64,000 nucleotides of DNA from Clavelina lepadiformis (Eukaryota > Chordata > Ascidiacea > Aplousobranchia > Clavelinidae). The translations under genes were made by a program, and so were the position numbers. The notes below the pieces were generated by a model. The model was not told where the DNA came from and searched no databases. It saw only the letters and a list, made by a program, of their open reading frames with translations. The DNA lies in NCBI RefSeq assembly GCF_947623445.1, contig NC_135241.1, positions 16,494,501 through 16,558,500 of the forward strand. Reading direction: 5' to 3'. This document shows, piece by piece, positions 1 through 11,721 of the stretch; within the stretch, counting starts at the first letter, position 1, and every line of letters begins with the position of its first letter.

Positions 1-82
1 AACACTTTGGTCATGAATATCAGATGTAATGATAGGAGCCCAAGATGCATTGCACTTTGTATCATCGTAGGTAACATGGATT

Positions 83-460
83 TCAGTGTTCTAAATTACG
101 ACCAATTAAAAATCTAATTCCGGTTTCAACCCGTTTAAAGTTAAAAGTAACTATTGTTATGTATATTTTACTTAGATTTACTCTTAATAAACTTGTCCGA
201 TTTCCATTTGGAAAAGCTGAAACTTCTTCAATAACATCTGAAAGCGCTGTTTCTACCGCCAATTTCGCTTTTGTCTTTGAGAATTTAAACTTGTTCACAA
301 AAGGTACCAGCACCCAAACGTTGAAAAGGTATTTCACATCACTGGTAGTGCTCATGTTTGGTGAAGTACAATGTTCCACCACGTTTTCGGATATCGTTGT
401 TACCACAATGCAAGAAAATGCTAACGCAAACATAACACTTATAACGCTATTGCGGGCCAT
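83..460 (-). CDS. Hypothetical small secreted protein
   Basis: The open frame codes for 125 residues. It begins with a short polar stretch and a hydrophobic core (about residues 7-22) that reads as a signal peptide, followed by a possible cleavage site near residue 24. I do not recognise the family. The rest has three possible N-glycosylation sites (NMS, NRT, NLS) and no obvious second membrane segment, so a secreted or extracellular domain is likely. It may be the first coding exon of a gene continuing beyond the left edge, because GT donor-like sites occur near its 3' part. An overlapping plus-strand frame is probably its shadow; the signal peptide is the reason for choosing this strand. 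Confidence 0.35.
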   Translation of the reverse strand: MARNSVISVMFALAFSCIVVTTISENVVEHCTSPNMSTTSDVKYLFNVWVLVPFVNKFKFSKTKAKLAVETALSDVIEEVSAFPNGNRTSLLRVNLSKIYITIVTFNFKRVETGIRFLIGRNLEH

Positions 461-473
461 TAGGCAAAATTAG

Positions 474-2780
474 TTAATAATTTACAAAAATACTGCTTTG
501 CCAAGTTTTGCCTTGAAAAAGAAATATCAAAACTTTATTCATTAGTTGTTAGAAAGTTAAAAAACTCTGAAATAAACAACAAAAATCTTTTCCAGGGTCA
601 CGTATGCTTACTCTTAACTGCTACCGTCACTGCCCAAGCATATCAAAGACTTGTTTCAGCGCTTTAATTGAGAAAATTAGTACATCTCGCACCTGTGCAC
701 GATTTTGATAAATGAGAATTAAATTACCATGATGGTCTAACCGCAATATGCCTGCCCTGTTATAGAGGTTGGTTTGCTCTGAGATGAATGATTAGCAAAC
801 TTAAACCTGTCGTCCTTCTCATAATACTGTATCCCCTTTCAACATAAGCTAAGTGCTACGGAAAAAAACCTTTAGCAAACATCGTTTCTGGGCGAGTGAA
901 CTTATTAATTATTATCGACACTTATCAGTCGTTTTTATTTATTTTATTGCGTAACTTTGGACTACAAGTGCACACACAAATATTGGTATTAATGTAAAAC
1001 CAAATACTTGAGCCTATTGTATCCCCACTACCCAAAAGCCTAAAGTCATTCAAATTGTGTAACGTGTACAATTTTTCTATTTTTGGTAAAATGACAGTTA
1101 CAAGAACTTCCCAAGGTTAATCAAAACTCGACCGCCATGTTTGTCGTAAAAGCCAAATATTTACACGTTTTATTCAGTTTGTTTCAGTGAAATTTTGGTT
1201 TGAAGCATATTGCTTGACAAATAACGAGCAAAACGCCATTTTATCTAAGTTAATGATGTTTTTTTTATCATTTTTCGGATTCACTGTTAGACTGTAAAGC
1301 TCACAACTGTTCGATTACAAGGCTGACGAGTGTTTGACTGAAAATTTTTAGCAGTGCGTTATCATAAATAAACAATGCTACCTGATAAGACTATCGATGT
1401 CCAGGAAAAAGTTCTTGAGAGTGTTCTTTATATCTTTGCTCAAGATGACCTGTCGTTTCTTTATTTGTTTGTATTTCTAATACACATAATAACATCATAC
1501 GACAGTGGGTTATTTTTACATCTGTATTGCAGTATTAATGCTTTCGAAAGTAAAAAGAAAATAGGGCTAAACTATTTGTTTATTTTATTTTTTTGAATTA
1601 GCAGTCGACTATGGAACTAAAAATTTCATTGAAAAATAATATATCTTTGCGTTTAAGCAAGTTGAAAAGTTTTATTTTTTGATAATAATCTTAGCACATA
1701 TCACACCACCTTATGTTCGATAAGCAGTTGTTAGTCATTTTTTCTTCTGCGTCCTCTAGCGGTAGGCTCTACAGTAAAGTACGTCGATTAAACGAAGTTA
1801 GCCGTTCTGCTTTCCAAAGACTTTCATTGTCACGAGAGAAAGAGAAATACAGAATATTTTATATCTCAAATTACGGACGTGCTTGACATATTTTAGCCCC
1901 TATTTTCTATATCACCAGAAAAATCGCTAAATTGTGTTTCAGTGTTTAGTGTTTCTTTTCAACTTTATATTCTATGTATGTCATATCGACGTTTAGTAAA
2001 ACTTTTGCTATGATATACAACACATGCACGCAGAATTACGACAAAATATGTTCCAATGACATAATGTAGCCTACCCCAAAGATTTTCTAAGACCTATTGT
2101 GTGTTAGATAAAGACGTAAAGTTAATGTAACATAATTTAGTTCATGTGTAGTATAACTTTGGCATAAAATTATACTATTGTTCTTGTCTTTAGTATAAAT
2201 GTCTGCAGGATTTTATTAAAAATCTAACTTCACGAACAGTTTCTTTTTTAATTCTAGTTATACTCAATAAACTGTTAGCTAATTTGTTTCATTTGGTGAT
2301 GCTTATTACTATTGTTCGGAAAATGATCTCATTTTTGATGGAATTCCTGTGGGATCTTGCTTTTGTGATTTCTTGTTAGGGAAAGTTGATTAAGACGGAA
2401 GTTGCGTCGAATCTGCTACACCGCATTTAATTATAGCCTAAGCCATATTTTTGGACATGGCTTAGGCTTTTGTTTATATACCAGACAATGCTGGCTGTAT
2501 AGTAATACTTTCAACGAGCTTGATAAATACATATAAGATTTTTTGTTATCAATTCTTTGATCGTTAGACAATTTATTCAATCATCCAGCTGTCCAACTCT
2601 TGATGTCATAAAATATTTTGGAATATATATCGCATGCAATTAATCCAGTACAGGTAGCCAACTATTGTAGATTCCAAGAATTGGTTTACAGGAATTGTTT
2701 GTTTGAAATTAAGTTGTTGCTTCTCTATTTCAATAAAGTGTATATTGTGAATTTTCGTTGCATATTATTAGAAAGCACGA
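474..2780. other. Intergenic stretch, no gene seen
   Basis: A+T-rich sequence with no frame that resembles a known protein. A 73-codon frame near 1375-1596 and a 43-codon frame after a good acceptor near 1755 are the only candidates and both lack family likeness. No transposon ends were found. Confidence 0.5.
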
Positions 2781-2900
2781 CCTTTGCCTAAGCTTAGCAA
2801 CTAAACTTGGTCTTTTCTTAAATTTTGGAACCATAAAATGAAAACTTTTTTATAATCATACAGAATGTATAATAAAAAAGTTTTTGCAAGTACAGTAGCG

Positions 2901-5900
2901 TTAGGACTTTTCTCCTTTATTGTATTCCTCAAGCATGTCATCTGATTCTTCTTGAATTTCAGTAAGTGGGTTTCCAACAGGCAGTGCTTTATCTTTTGGG
3001 TCATCTAACGCTACAAGGGAGCAAGTAGACGACAAAGAATCTTGAACGTTGTAATCTACAGAAAAGTGAGTTCTGGTTTTAGTTTTCACATTACCATGGA
3101 ACATTCGCAAATGTGTTTTTTTTTTTCTGGATAAAGTTTTAGTTCGATTTTTTTTTCAGTTAAACTTTAGTTCTTTAGTAAGTAGTCTGTCATACCTTTC
3201 ATTCTAACTTTTGCAACGTGAGCTAGTTTCGTTCGCTGTCGAGGAAATTCTTTTAAAACCTCATTGAAGTGATCAACGGATAATGAATAAAGATAGCAAT
3301 ATGTGTCTGCTGTAACACTTGCAACCCGCCGAAGATTTTGCTGCCAGATTGATAAATATGTAACATTGATTTTCCAAATTCTTGAAACAATTCGTTTTAA
3401 CGATAGCTTTAGGTTGTAAAAGTGGGTTGTACCTGAAGTAAAGCTATCTCCCCAAAATAGCCACCATCGGACAAACTCTGTTCAATGTTATGTTTAGCAG
3501 AACGTATCGTGACAGTTCCACGGTTAATAAAATACATTTTACTACCGACAGATCCCTCCTGTGTTTTAGAGTACAAAATACAGCATTGCTTGGTGATTTT
3601 TTATCGAACAGGAACTATTGATTATAAACAACAAAGTAGGCTAGGTTATGATAACTTACCCTCACGATTGCTTCATTCACGAGAAAAACTTCAAACTCCA
3701 ATTTTCCCAAGACCGAGTTTACAAAGTTGGGATCTGCCTCGTGAAAGAATGGCACTTGGTCCACTAATTCCTTGCAGTTAAAATTAATTATCTGTCCAAC
3801 ATACACGACTTGGTGACACAGTCTTGAAGCTGTTACAGGTTATTCCAAACAAAATAACCTTGGTTTTAACCCAGCCTTACCTCTTCTCTTAAATTATGAT
3901 TGAGTTCTTTCAGAATCATTTCCTCGTTGAACATTTTTCCTTGAAACCTATTTTCATAGTAATCCGAGATGCGATGGCGTAAGTTAGTCGGTAATTTTCG
4001 AAATTGCATGTATTCTTTTACCTGCATGTACTATAGAAAAATAGAAAATAAAAGATATTGATTGAAAGAAAATACAACCGTGTTTAGCTGCTTGCGCGTG
4101 AGTTATACCTTTTCCTTGTATGCACGCTTTGACGCGTCCATGGATTGAATGAGAGATGTGGCGTTGCCAATGAACATAGCAAAGCACATCGCTCCTGAGC
4201 ACATGCTCACGTACGTGACCCAGACATCAACAAGCCCGTGAGGAGGAAATTGCCCGTATCCAATGCATAACATATGACTGGTCGATTTAAAAACGGACCA
4301 GGAATAGCGCTCCCAAACAGTTACGTTGCTTAGCTACAAAGGCAGGCTTGAAGATTACAATGCATACCAAATTGAAAGTATTAGGCTATATTTTGGTTTC
4401 ATTTCTACCGTAAAGTAAAATTATACTGACGTGTAAATTGCGATCTCGAACCCACGTTTTTTCTGGAAAATCCAGGAACATTGGCACCATGTATTGCAAA
4501 CATCCATTGAAATGACAAATGAATAACATAAGCATAATGAGATTGAATATGCGAGCAAAAGCGAGTGCCATCTCGTATTGAAAGTTGAAGATCTATTAAA
4601 TATAGTAGTTGGCTAAAAATCAATAAACTACCAGCTAATGATAAGATATTGAAAAAAATAAATCTGAAGCAAGATAGGCCTATGTAGACTATATAAATAT
4701 GTCGATAAACGCCCATATACCTCTTCCCATTGCTTCATGTAGCGAATAAATCGAGATAAACGTAGAAGACGCAGAAGCGCAAGAATTTTTGCCAGACGAA
4801 GAAGGCTCAGAGCTTTCAGCCCGGACTCCGCCATTCCTGATGCACCTTCCTGATATAGTTCAATTCTTATATTCTTATACTTAGTAAGCAGTAGCTTATA
4901 TAAAGCTGATATCAAGTTTAGGGCAGGCTACGTTTTAGCCAAGCTGAACAAATTTTCAGACCTTTACAGCCTAACTATTTCTGTTAAGATTTTTTTTATT
5001 AGATAACAGTAGATTATCGCTCTATACAATATTGGCATTTTCAGTGCAAAGAACTTACAATCAGCGTAAAAACGAGATCAAACGGAAAAGTGGAAATGAA
5101 GTCAATCGCAAACCAGCTCTTCAAATAAATACTTCTAATTTGCGCAGGTTCAAGTACGACATCGCTATCTGGTCCATCCATTACTATACCAGTTCGAAAA
5201 TTAAAAATTATATCAGTCAGAAACCAAATGTCGGAAACGGCCTAAAAAATAAGATTGAAATGTCAATACAATGATTGTATCGCGTTCATCACTTAATACT
5301 CGATGTCAAGTGCGTTACTAGAACTTAAAACTTACTTTGAAAGGCAACCATGCTGTTTCATCGTCTTTCCAAAATGAAATAGCTACTGGAATGAGAATAA
5401 TATTGATCAGAAGTAAAATCAAAGTAGTAGAATCCCATATTAATCTAAAATTACTGTAAGGATGAATAATCCATTTCCCTGCTTGCTTCAACCGCTCCTG
5501 TTCTTCAATAACAGCTTTTTCACTTCCGTACAGTTTAAGCGACATTTTGTTTATGGGGATCGACATTGAGCCTGTTACTCCCCCACGAATGGATTTTTCT
5601 GGATGCAAAAGTGCGCTTGTGATGCTATTTTGATCATTGGGTACCAGTGATCGTGTTGATACAAGTCTTTCTATTTCTTTCCTTTCCTTCTTTAGAGCTT
5701 CCTGTATTTCCGCTTCTTCCTCGGCCTTTATGATAAGGTCGATTTGCTGACTTTTTCTTCGAACTAGTATTGGATCCATGTTCATAGCCAAGTAATTTAC
5801 GGTCGATTCGTCTTTTGCACCATTTTTCAAATAACTATTTATCTGGTCTGTCGACGTGCACTCTTCAACGTCGACCGTACAATTTCCTGCTTCGGTACTG

Positions 5901-5992
5901 CTCTCAGAAACCAAAACTATAGCAGGATTGTTAAATACATTCTCAGCATCATCGCCTGTGGATGTGGCGCCCACCTTCCTTTTGGAAGACAT
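2901..5992 (-). CDS. HCN: HCN-type hyperpolarization-activated cyclic-nucleotide-gated channel
   Basis: Pacemaker-type cation channel of the plasma membrane, a tetramer opened by hyperpolarization and tuned by cyclic nucleotides. Exons (minus): 5992-5336, 5241-5059, 4849-4721, 4592-4431, 4333-4109, 4030-3881, 3791-3660, 3558-3433, 3340-3196, 3126-2901. The N terminus is acidic and charged; then comes the HCN domain ending [11 protein letters not shown]1 to S3, S4 ([18 protein letters not shown]), S5 (NGCLQYMVP), the selectivity filter CIGYG, the S6 region, the C-linker ([20 protein letters not shown]) and the cyclic-nucleotide-binding domain with FGEIALL and RRVASV. Phases agree at all junctions except the last, where an 11-base A run at the start of the final exon puts the acidic C-terminal frame one base out. 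The length is about 710 residues, short for HCN because the C-terminal tail is small. The start is the first ATG of a long open exon; an upstream non-coding exon is possible. Confidence 0.9.
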
Positions 5993-7301
5993 ATTAATTA
6001 AAAGACAACTCCACCTTTTGCGGAGTTTGTGTACTGTAAGGCGACAAAAAAATTCCCAAAAGAAAATATTCCTGTTTCAATATCACAAACGTTTCAACAA
6101 GTAAATCGTTTTGCATCGAACAAAGTTGAAATTATCATCAAAGAATCGAAACAATCATACGTAATAGACGTTACCACAATCAAAAAAGGATATTATAGCT
6201 CGTTATGTCAAACCGTACTTTGCCAACATAATGAAATTCACTGTCATTCTACCCCGGTTACTTGTAAAGCTGTAACTTACGGTTACATTCTAAATTTATT
6301 GCAATCAGAAAAGTTTGATTTTGCCTACAGAATACACAAAAAAAAGAATCAATCTTTGCCAGAAATGTAGCCTAAGTCAGAATTTGCGTATTCGGCTATG
6401 TGTTGAGTATGATCCTACCGAAAGAGTGGTATCAGAATTGCATTAGTCGAATATCAAATTATCCGGGTATGCTCGGTTACCTACTTTTTACAACTTACAA
6501 GTACTCCAAGGCACATTTATTCCAGTATTTTCTGTGATAAATTAACACAATTTGTTTTCGTATACTTGGATGTTCATATGTTGCTTGATAAGTCAGGTAG
6601 TGCACTTGTAATCAAGATGCGCAATTGATGCTTGGATTTAAGCTGTACGGATAGGCGGTGCCTAATCCTTTTAACGACAAGCAAGTCGCCATAACACAAT
6701 ACGTCAAAGCCGACTTTAGCACCTCCCTGGCATAACGAAATCTCTGTTCCGTGTGTTTAGCATAAATGTAGTAGGCCCATAATTTTTAAATATTTAAAGC
6801 GTTTACACTTTACATCTTTTCATACAAAAATGATTAATTCTCGTGTAAATGTAGAATGAAAAATTATTGTACTACACTACTACAGTATCATGAACCAGCC
6901 ATAGAAAAACTGGATAGCAATTTCATAAAACAGTTCCCATTTACCACATCCAGTACAACTTCCTCAAAATATGTTATTACAGTATTTTCTTTTCAGAGAC
7001 TTCTTGGTTACAAAACGTGGTGGCAGGACAATCAACAAATGAGGTATTGAACTGTCAATTATATAGGTAATAGGCGGATAGTATACACCCATAAAAAATT
7101 TTTTATTTTATGATGATTAAAATACTCTTACAAAACTACCCACTAGCAAAATTGTAACAGTTATAATACGAATTACGGTTGCCGTACGTACAATACTGGC
7201 TTAGTAAAACGAATTATAAAAGCAAGCAATTTTACAAGTGCAAAAATGAACACAGACATAAAATACTTTTGGCTAGTGGCTACAACCCGCAATAAATAAT
7301 A
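5993..7301. other. Intergenic stretch between HCN and PARP16
   Basis: Contains the HCN upstream region and the PARP16 3' side. The 82-, 113- and 64-codon plus-strand frames here have no family likeness, and no transposon ends or RNA genes were recognised. Confidence 0.5.
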
Positions 7302-8848
7302 CTATGGAAAAAATACTGACTCTTTTTTGCCTTTTAACGAAAACTCTCGCCACCACTTTGAAAATGCTTTTGAGTTGACTATACTGATAATTAGCAGTAA
7401 AACGACATAAAATAGCATAACAAAAAAGAATTTATGTCTTGACACGAAAGTACGGAATCCGCTTGGTTTTTGGCAAGTTTGATGTTTAAACGTACCGGAT
7501 ATTAATTCTCGAATGAAAGTTTTATCAGCGTAAGGTGCATGCACTATGAGGTACTTCACTCTGACATGATCATCATTTCGAACGACATAATACTTTTCCG
7601 GTATTTGACCGCCTTCACTTCCCTTTATATAAGATCGTCTTTTTTCAGTTTTTAAGGTCTTTACTTCATGTGTATCATCGTCAGCACCTTGTGCTTCAGT
7701 TGCCAAATTAGTCGATCTCCTTCGTTGACGTAGTTCTTCAGAGTGCAAATTTTGAAGCGAGCGTTTCACTGAGCATTTAACGTCTGGATGATCAATTATT
7801 TCGCACACAGCGATGCAACTTAAAGAAGTTCCGAGCAAGCTGTTTTGCCAACCAGCTGAAATCGGACTATAATTCATACATACACGCATATCCCGAGAAA
7901 GATAGATGCCTTCTCCAAATAAAGAAACCTGGATTTCAAAAAACTTGTCTTTTAATCTAGCTGCTAAGAATTTGAAGTCCTGAATATTTCAACAAAAAGT
8001 TTGTAGTGGTACCTTATTTAAATTGTTTCTCAGTCCAGTTCTTAAAATGGAATGGAAATTTTCTGTTTTGCTTCCATGGTATGCATAGAGCAAGTCGCGA
8101 TCGTTGCGAATTTGTTCAAATCTTACTTCTTCAGGTTTGCTATACACTACCTCAAACACAAAGTCTGGCTCTTTAGCAAAAATCTTTTCCTCTTCACCAA
8201 CAAGAAAAGAAATATGTTTTAACTACAAATGAGAAAAAATGGAAATTACAAGATCTTATTCATGAACAACATTTTTCACATATGGTTTATAAAATTTCTA
8301 TAGATATTTATGAGATTATTGTGATAACCAACATTAGCCTTACAGTGTTCTTGGAGGTAAGTTTCAGTTGAAATTTTTTGGGAGTTATAACCCATTTTAG
8401 AAGGTCAATAGATCTCTTATCGACAGCGCTTGTGTCTTTCCAATCTATTTCTGCCAAGTGTGGAACAGTGTTTGCAGCTTCTTGCTAGCAAAACAATTGG
8501 CAGAAATAAACATATGGTATAAACTATAGCACATGCACGTCAGCATTGTAAAAGTAATTTCTTTGTGGTTCACTGGTTAAAAACACTGTGTAACTTCTAT
8601 ATTTTACACATGAAACGAATACCATATATTAATTGAAATAGTCATCATAACTATCGTAGGTCAATCACCTATAAACATTAGATGTATAGAGTAGAATTCT
8701 GCAATACACTTACAAGTTGTAAAAAACTTTTGTCCTTTTCAGGAGTTAAAAATCCTGGTGGAAATGGGCGAACTAAACTGTCGTGTTTGTAACTTTTTAA
8801 AGCTGAGTTAAACAAACTAAACAGCAAGTCAGATGACAAAATATCCAT
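7302..8848 (-). CDS. PARP16: PARP16-like mono-ADP-ribosyltransferase
   Basis: Tail-anchored mono-ADP-ribosyltransferase of the ER and nuclear envelope; in mammals it modifies ER stress sensors. Four exons: 8848-8714, 8484-8344, 8222-8013, 7928-7302, all in phase 0, giving 370 residues (the human protein has 322). The N-terminal helical domain contains LVRPFPPGFL. The catalytic domain has His141 in YHGSKTENFHSIL, Tyr171 in SLFGEGIYLS and a further Tyr in EKYYVVRNDD, that is the H-Y-Y arrangement of mono-ADP-ribosylating PARPs. The conserved SCIAVCEIIDHPDVKC follows. A hydrophobic segment of about 18 residues near the C terminus is the expected tail anchor. The extra length is an Arg/Glu/Asp-rich insert of about 40 residues just after the DHPDVKC block. 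The gene appears complete and intact. Confidence 0.93.
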
Positions 8849-9324
8849 GTTACCAGTATGTCAATAAGATATAAATTTAAATGCTCATCATAAGAGCAAC
8901 ATATCTGCACAAAAACCATGTATCATTTTAATTAAGTATGTATCAGATATAAATTATATCATAAAATAATATTTAAAATATGTTACGAAAGCATCAATCA
9001 TTAAATGTCAGCAACACAGCTAGATGCAAAAATTGGTATCATCACAATACAAAATTTTAGAAACTGAATGCTACCAATATCAAATTAGCAGACAAAGTTA
9101 CTTTTTGGATATGTTTAAATCATACACCGTACAATTTCAGTACATTACTAGCAAATCCCTAACATTGCCCTCTTGCTTCTCCATATTGTATATTAATTTG
9201 TTTTAGTCAGTTAGCAAAAAGATATCAGTTCAGTTTTTGTATTGAAATGCTTTAATTTGGAACCTCATAAGTCAAGTGACCATACTGGTGAGTGGCAAAC
9301 GTAACTATGATTGATCATTTAAAG
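8849..9324. other. PARP16 upstream region, no gene seen
   Basis: A+T-rich; no coding or repeat signal recognised. It holds the presumed PARP16 promoter on the minus strand, with no distinctive motif seen. Confidence 0.45.
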
Positions 9325-9653
9325 CAGAATTTCCTAAAGTGGGTTCCATAAAAGACGGTTAAAATGGCAATTTAGTACAGAAACATTGTGTAATAGGCTA
9401 CTCAAATTATTAAAGAGCGCTAATATTTCTCGGCGGAGGGAAGATTTTTGCTGTGGGCACTGTCCACAAAACTGTATTGCATAAATATGATGGAAAGATG
9501 GCAAAAATTACTAGAAAGTACTACTAGAATACTAAAAATACTAGACCTAAATAACGTCAATTTAGGTGAAAAAACGTTAATGTTTATTTGACATTTCAGG
9601 TGTATCAACCAACCCTGCAGGGTTCCACGAACAAAAATACTTGGGAAACACTG
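9325..9653. mobile_element. Non-autonomous hAT-type MITE with 8-bp target duplication
   Basis: A 329-bp element bounded by the exact direct repeat ATTTAAAG (9317-9324 and 9654-9661). The ends are inverted: the left begins CAGAATTTCCTAAAGTGGGT and the right ends ACTTGGGAAACACTG, matching the CAGTGTTTCCCAAAGTG-type ends of hAT elements. The duplication fits the usual hAT nTnnnnAn pattern. No transposase is encoded. Confidence 0.82.
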
Positions 9654-9661
9654 ATTTAAAG

Positions 9662-11009
9662 GAACGCCATACCAGAGAGCAAGGAAGAAAACACAGCCAA
9701 AGTAATGGTATAAAGTCGTGCATTTCTGGGATAGCTTCAAAGCTACATCGCTTTGATTGTAATATCAATACATTTGGTACTATTTCCATGTCATTTTGCT
9801 TGGTCTTAAATTCACAATATTTGGTTTACATGGTAGGCTATATAATTAATAGTAACCCTGGTTTTCAGCATTTGGTTGATATAAAATCAAATGAAATACT
9901 AACACACAATGACATTCAGCATAAATTTTAATCTCACAAGATATATATCGTAAAAACTTGAACTGCTGTGGAAGCTCGTTAACACAACTTGGCTAACTAA
10001 AATTTCAGGTAACTCAAAGCAACTTAACTGGCAAAATGTTTATGTACAATTTGAAGTTTAAGTTTTTAAAACTCAAAATGCCTTGGTATTCAGGGCCTCA
10101 GCGTATTTGCTATCTCAAAATTAGTAAGACTGGAGCAACATTTAAATGTTGACAATTTTATATAATTTCAGAAAGAAGGTCTGAACTGAACTTGCAAAAT
10201 CCAGCAGTATGTTTTTGAAGTTCATCCAAGATTATGATAAAAAGATGAAGGTTTAATAATATCATTTCATTGACTTCATTTCACATGATACTAAAATTTA
10301 TGCAGGTTAAAATCCAGTATAACAAACAACGAGACATATATGTGCCGCGAATGAACATTAAAATGTTTAGTAACTGGCCATCATCCACCTTATGCATATG
10401 GTTGCAAAGTTGCGTTTTAAGACAGTTGGCAGATTTGAAATGTTGGTTATTGCTTTTTAAATTCTACAATGCTTTTCTTACATTGTCTTCTTTGTTTTAG
10501 AAATGATTAACACTTACCTGAGCTACCCTTGAGTGGTATACTTCTTATTTTCATATTACAAGAAATTTAAAACGCAAAGCATTTGCTTACTTATTGAAAG
10601 ATTTTAACAATCTTTATCTTATTATTTGTTTTTAATTCATTGATTGATTTTAAAAACACATCTTTAGAAAGAAGATTACTTCAAGATAAAAAATGCCATG
10701 ATAGAAAGTCAGTTAACTTTTTTTGATGAAGAATAGATGCAAGCGAAAGATAAGAAGTGCAACATTATATGGATATTTTCTACCAACTTCATCAAGTTTG
10801 GACAACAAACAAACCAAACTCATGGGCTCCTTGTAACTTCCAGGTAGAGCTTCCACTTAGATTTATACATGAAAAATTACTAAAAAATATTAGAATAATA
10901 GGACAAATGAATTATTTACGAGTGATAAAAATACTCAAGTGAAAGAACTAATTGCATAGCTTTATTACATTCTACAATGGCTTTTCATTTCTTCCATTTT
11001 TGCTTAAAA
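9662..11009. other. Intergenic stretch, no gene seen
   Basis: Short frames only; none resembles a known protein. No paired transposon ends were found. Confidence 0.45.
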
Positions 11010-11582
11010 TTACTTCTCAATCTTAAAAGTAATAGCTTTTGTTTTCTTACCATAACAGTCAGTAGTACAAAGTTCACTGTTGGTCTCAAACCCAAGCCTT
11101 TTAGCAACATGGATACTTTGGACATTGTTGGGTTGTACTACAATTTCAATTGTTTTGAGGCCCAGAAAATTTACTCCAACGTCAATCAAAGTTTTGCAAG
11201 AATCTGTAACAATACCTTGTCCCATATAATCTTCATCAAGCCAGTAACCTAATTGGCCAGTTTTTCCTTGTATTTTAACAAAACCACATGCTCCAATAAG
11301 TTTTGCTTCATTCTTCTCAGAGTTACTTTTATAAAATATTCCCATTTCTAGTTTTTTACCATGCATAATACTGTTTCTGGCTTCACGAATGTATTGTACT
11401 TCATCTTTAACGTTGTTAGTGCCTTCGACCCAAGGTAACCACTTTGCAAGTCTGTCTCTATTTTTATTTACAACTTCCAACGATTCACTTGCATCTTCTA
11501 TAGTTAATGGTCGTAACATGATACCACTCTTAACCTGGTACACATGTCCATCAATACAACTCTCACTTGGTACGACACACAT
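11010..11582 (-). CDS. Intronless GNAT-family N-acetyltransferase (RimJ/RimL-like)
   Basis: The single open frame codes for 190 residues and covers one complete GNAT domain. GNAT enzymes transfer acetyl from acetyl-CoA to an amine; the RimJ/RimL type usually targets protein N termini or small-molecule amines, but the substrate here is unknown. The N-terminal part reads LRPLTIEDASESL. The acetyl-CoA motif is in GYWLDEDYMGQGIV, followed by a helix (TDSCKTLIDVG). The late motif QPNNVQSIHVAKRLGFE contains the conserved Asn and Ser. The domain looks intact. There is no intron, unlike most neighbours, and the architecture is common in bacteria, so past gene transfer or retroposition is possible. 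A transposon lies 140 bp upstream of the start. The start Met at 11582 gives about 20 residues before the domain. Confidence 0.85.
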   Translation of the reverse strand: MCVVPSESCIDGHVYQVKSGIMLRPLTIEDASESLEVVNKNRDRLAKWLPWVEGTNNVKDEVQYIREARNSIMHGKKLEMGIFYKSNSEKNEAKLIGACGFVKIQGKTGQLGYWLDEDYMGQGIVTDSCKTLIDVGVNFLGLKTIEIVVQPNNVQSIHVAKRLGFETNSELCTTDCYGKKTKAITFKIEK

Positions 11583-11721
11583 TTCTTTTGATGCGCAGAT
11601 GGTAGATCGTTATTTTAAGCAATAATGGTTACATAAACATAAAACGATGTTATATTCTAAGCAAAACAGTTTTAAAAAAAACACTTACAAAAATGTGCAA
11701 TTTGATTTAGGCTAGTTGAAG

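Noticed and set aside
159-473. Plus-strand 104-codon frame opposite the secreted-protein frame
   Set aside because: It overlaps the minus-strand frame almost exactly and has no signal peptide or family likeness.
1375-1596. 73-codon plus-strand frame beginning MLPDKTIDVQEK
   Set aside because: Its second half is low-complexity hydrophobic sequence, no splice partner was found and no family was recognised.
1755-1890. 43-codon frame after a CCTCTAG acceptor, rich in Arg/Ser/Lys
   Set aside because: It ends in a stop without a donor and has no likeness to a known protein; could be an exon but cannot be supported.
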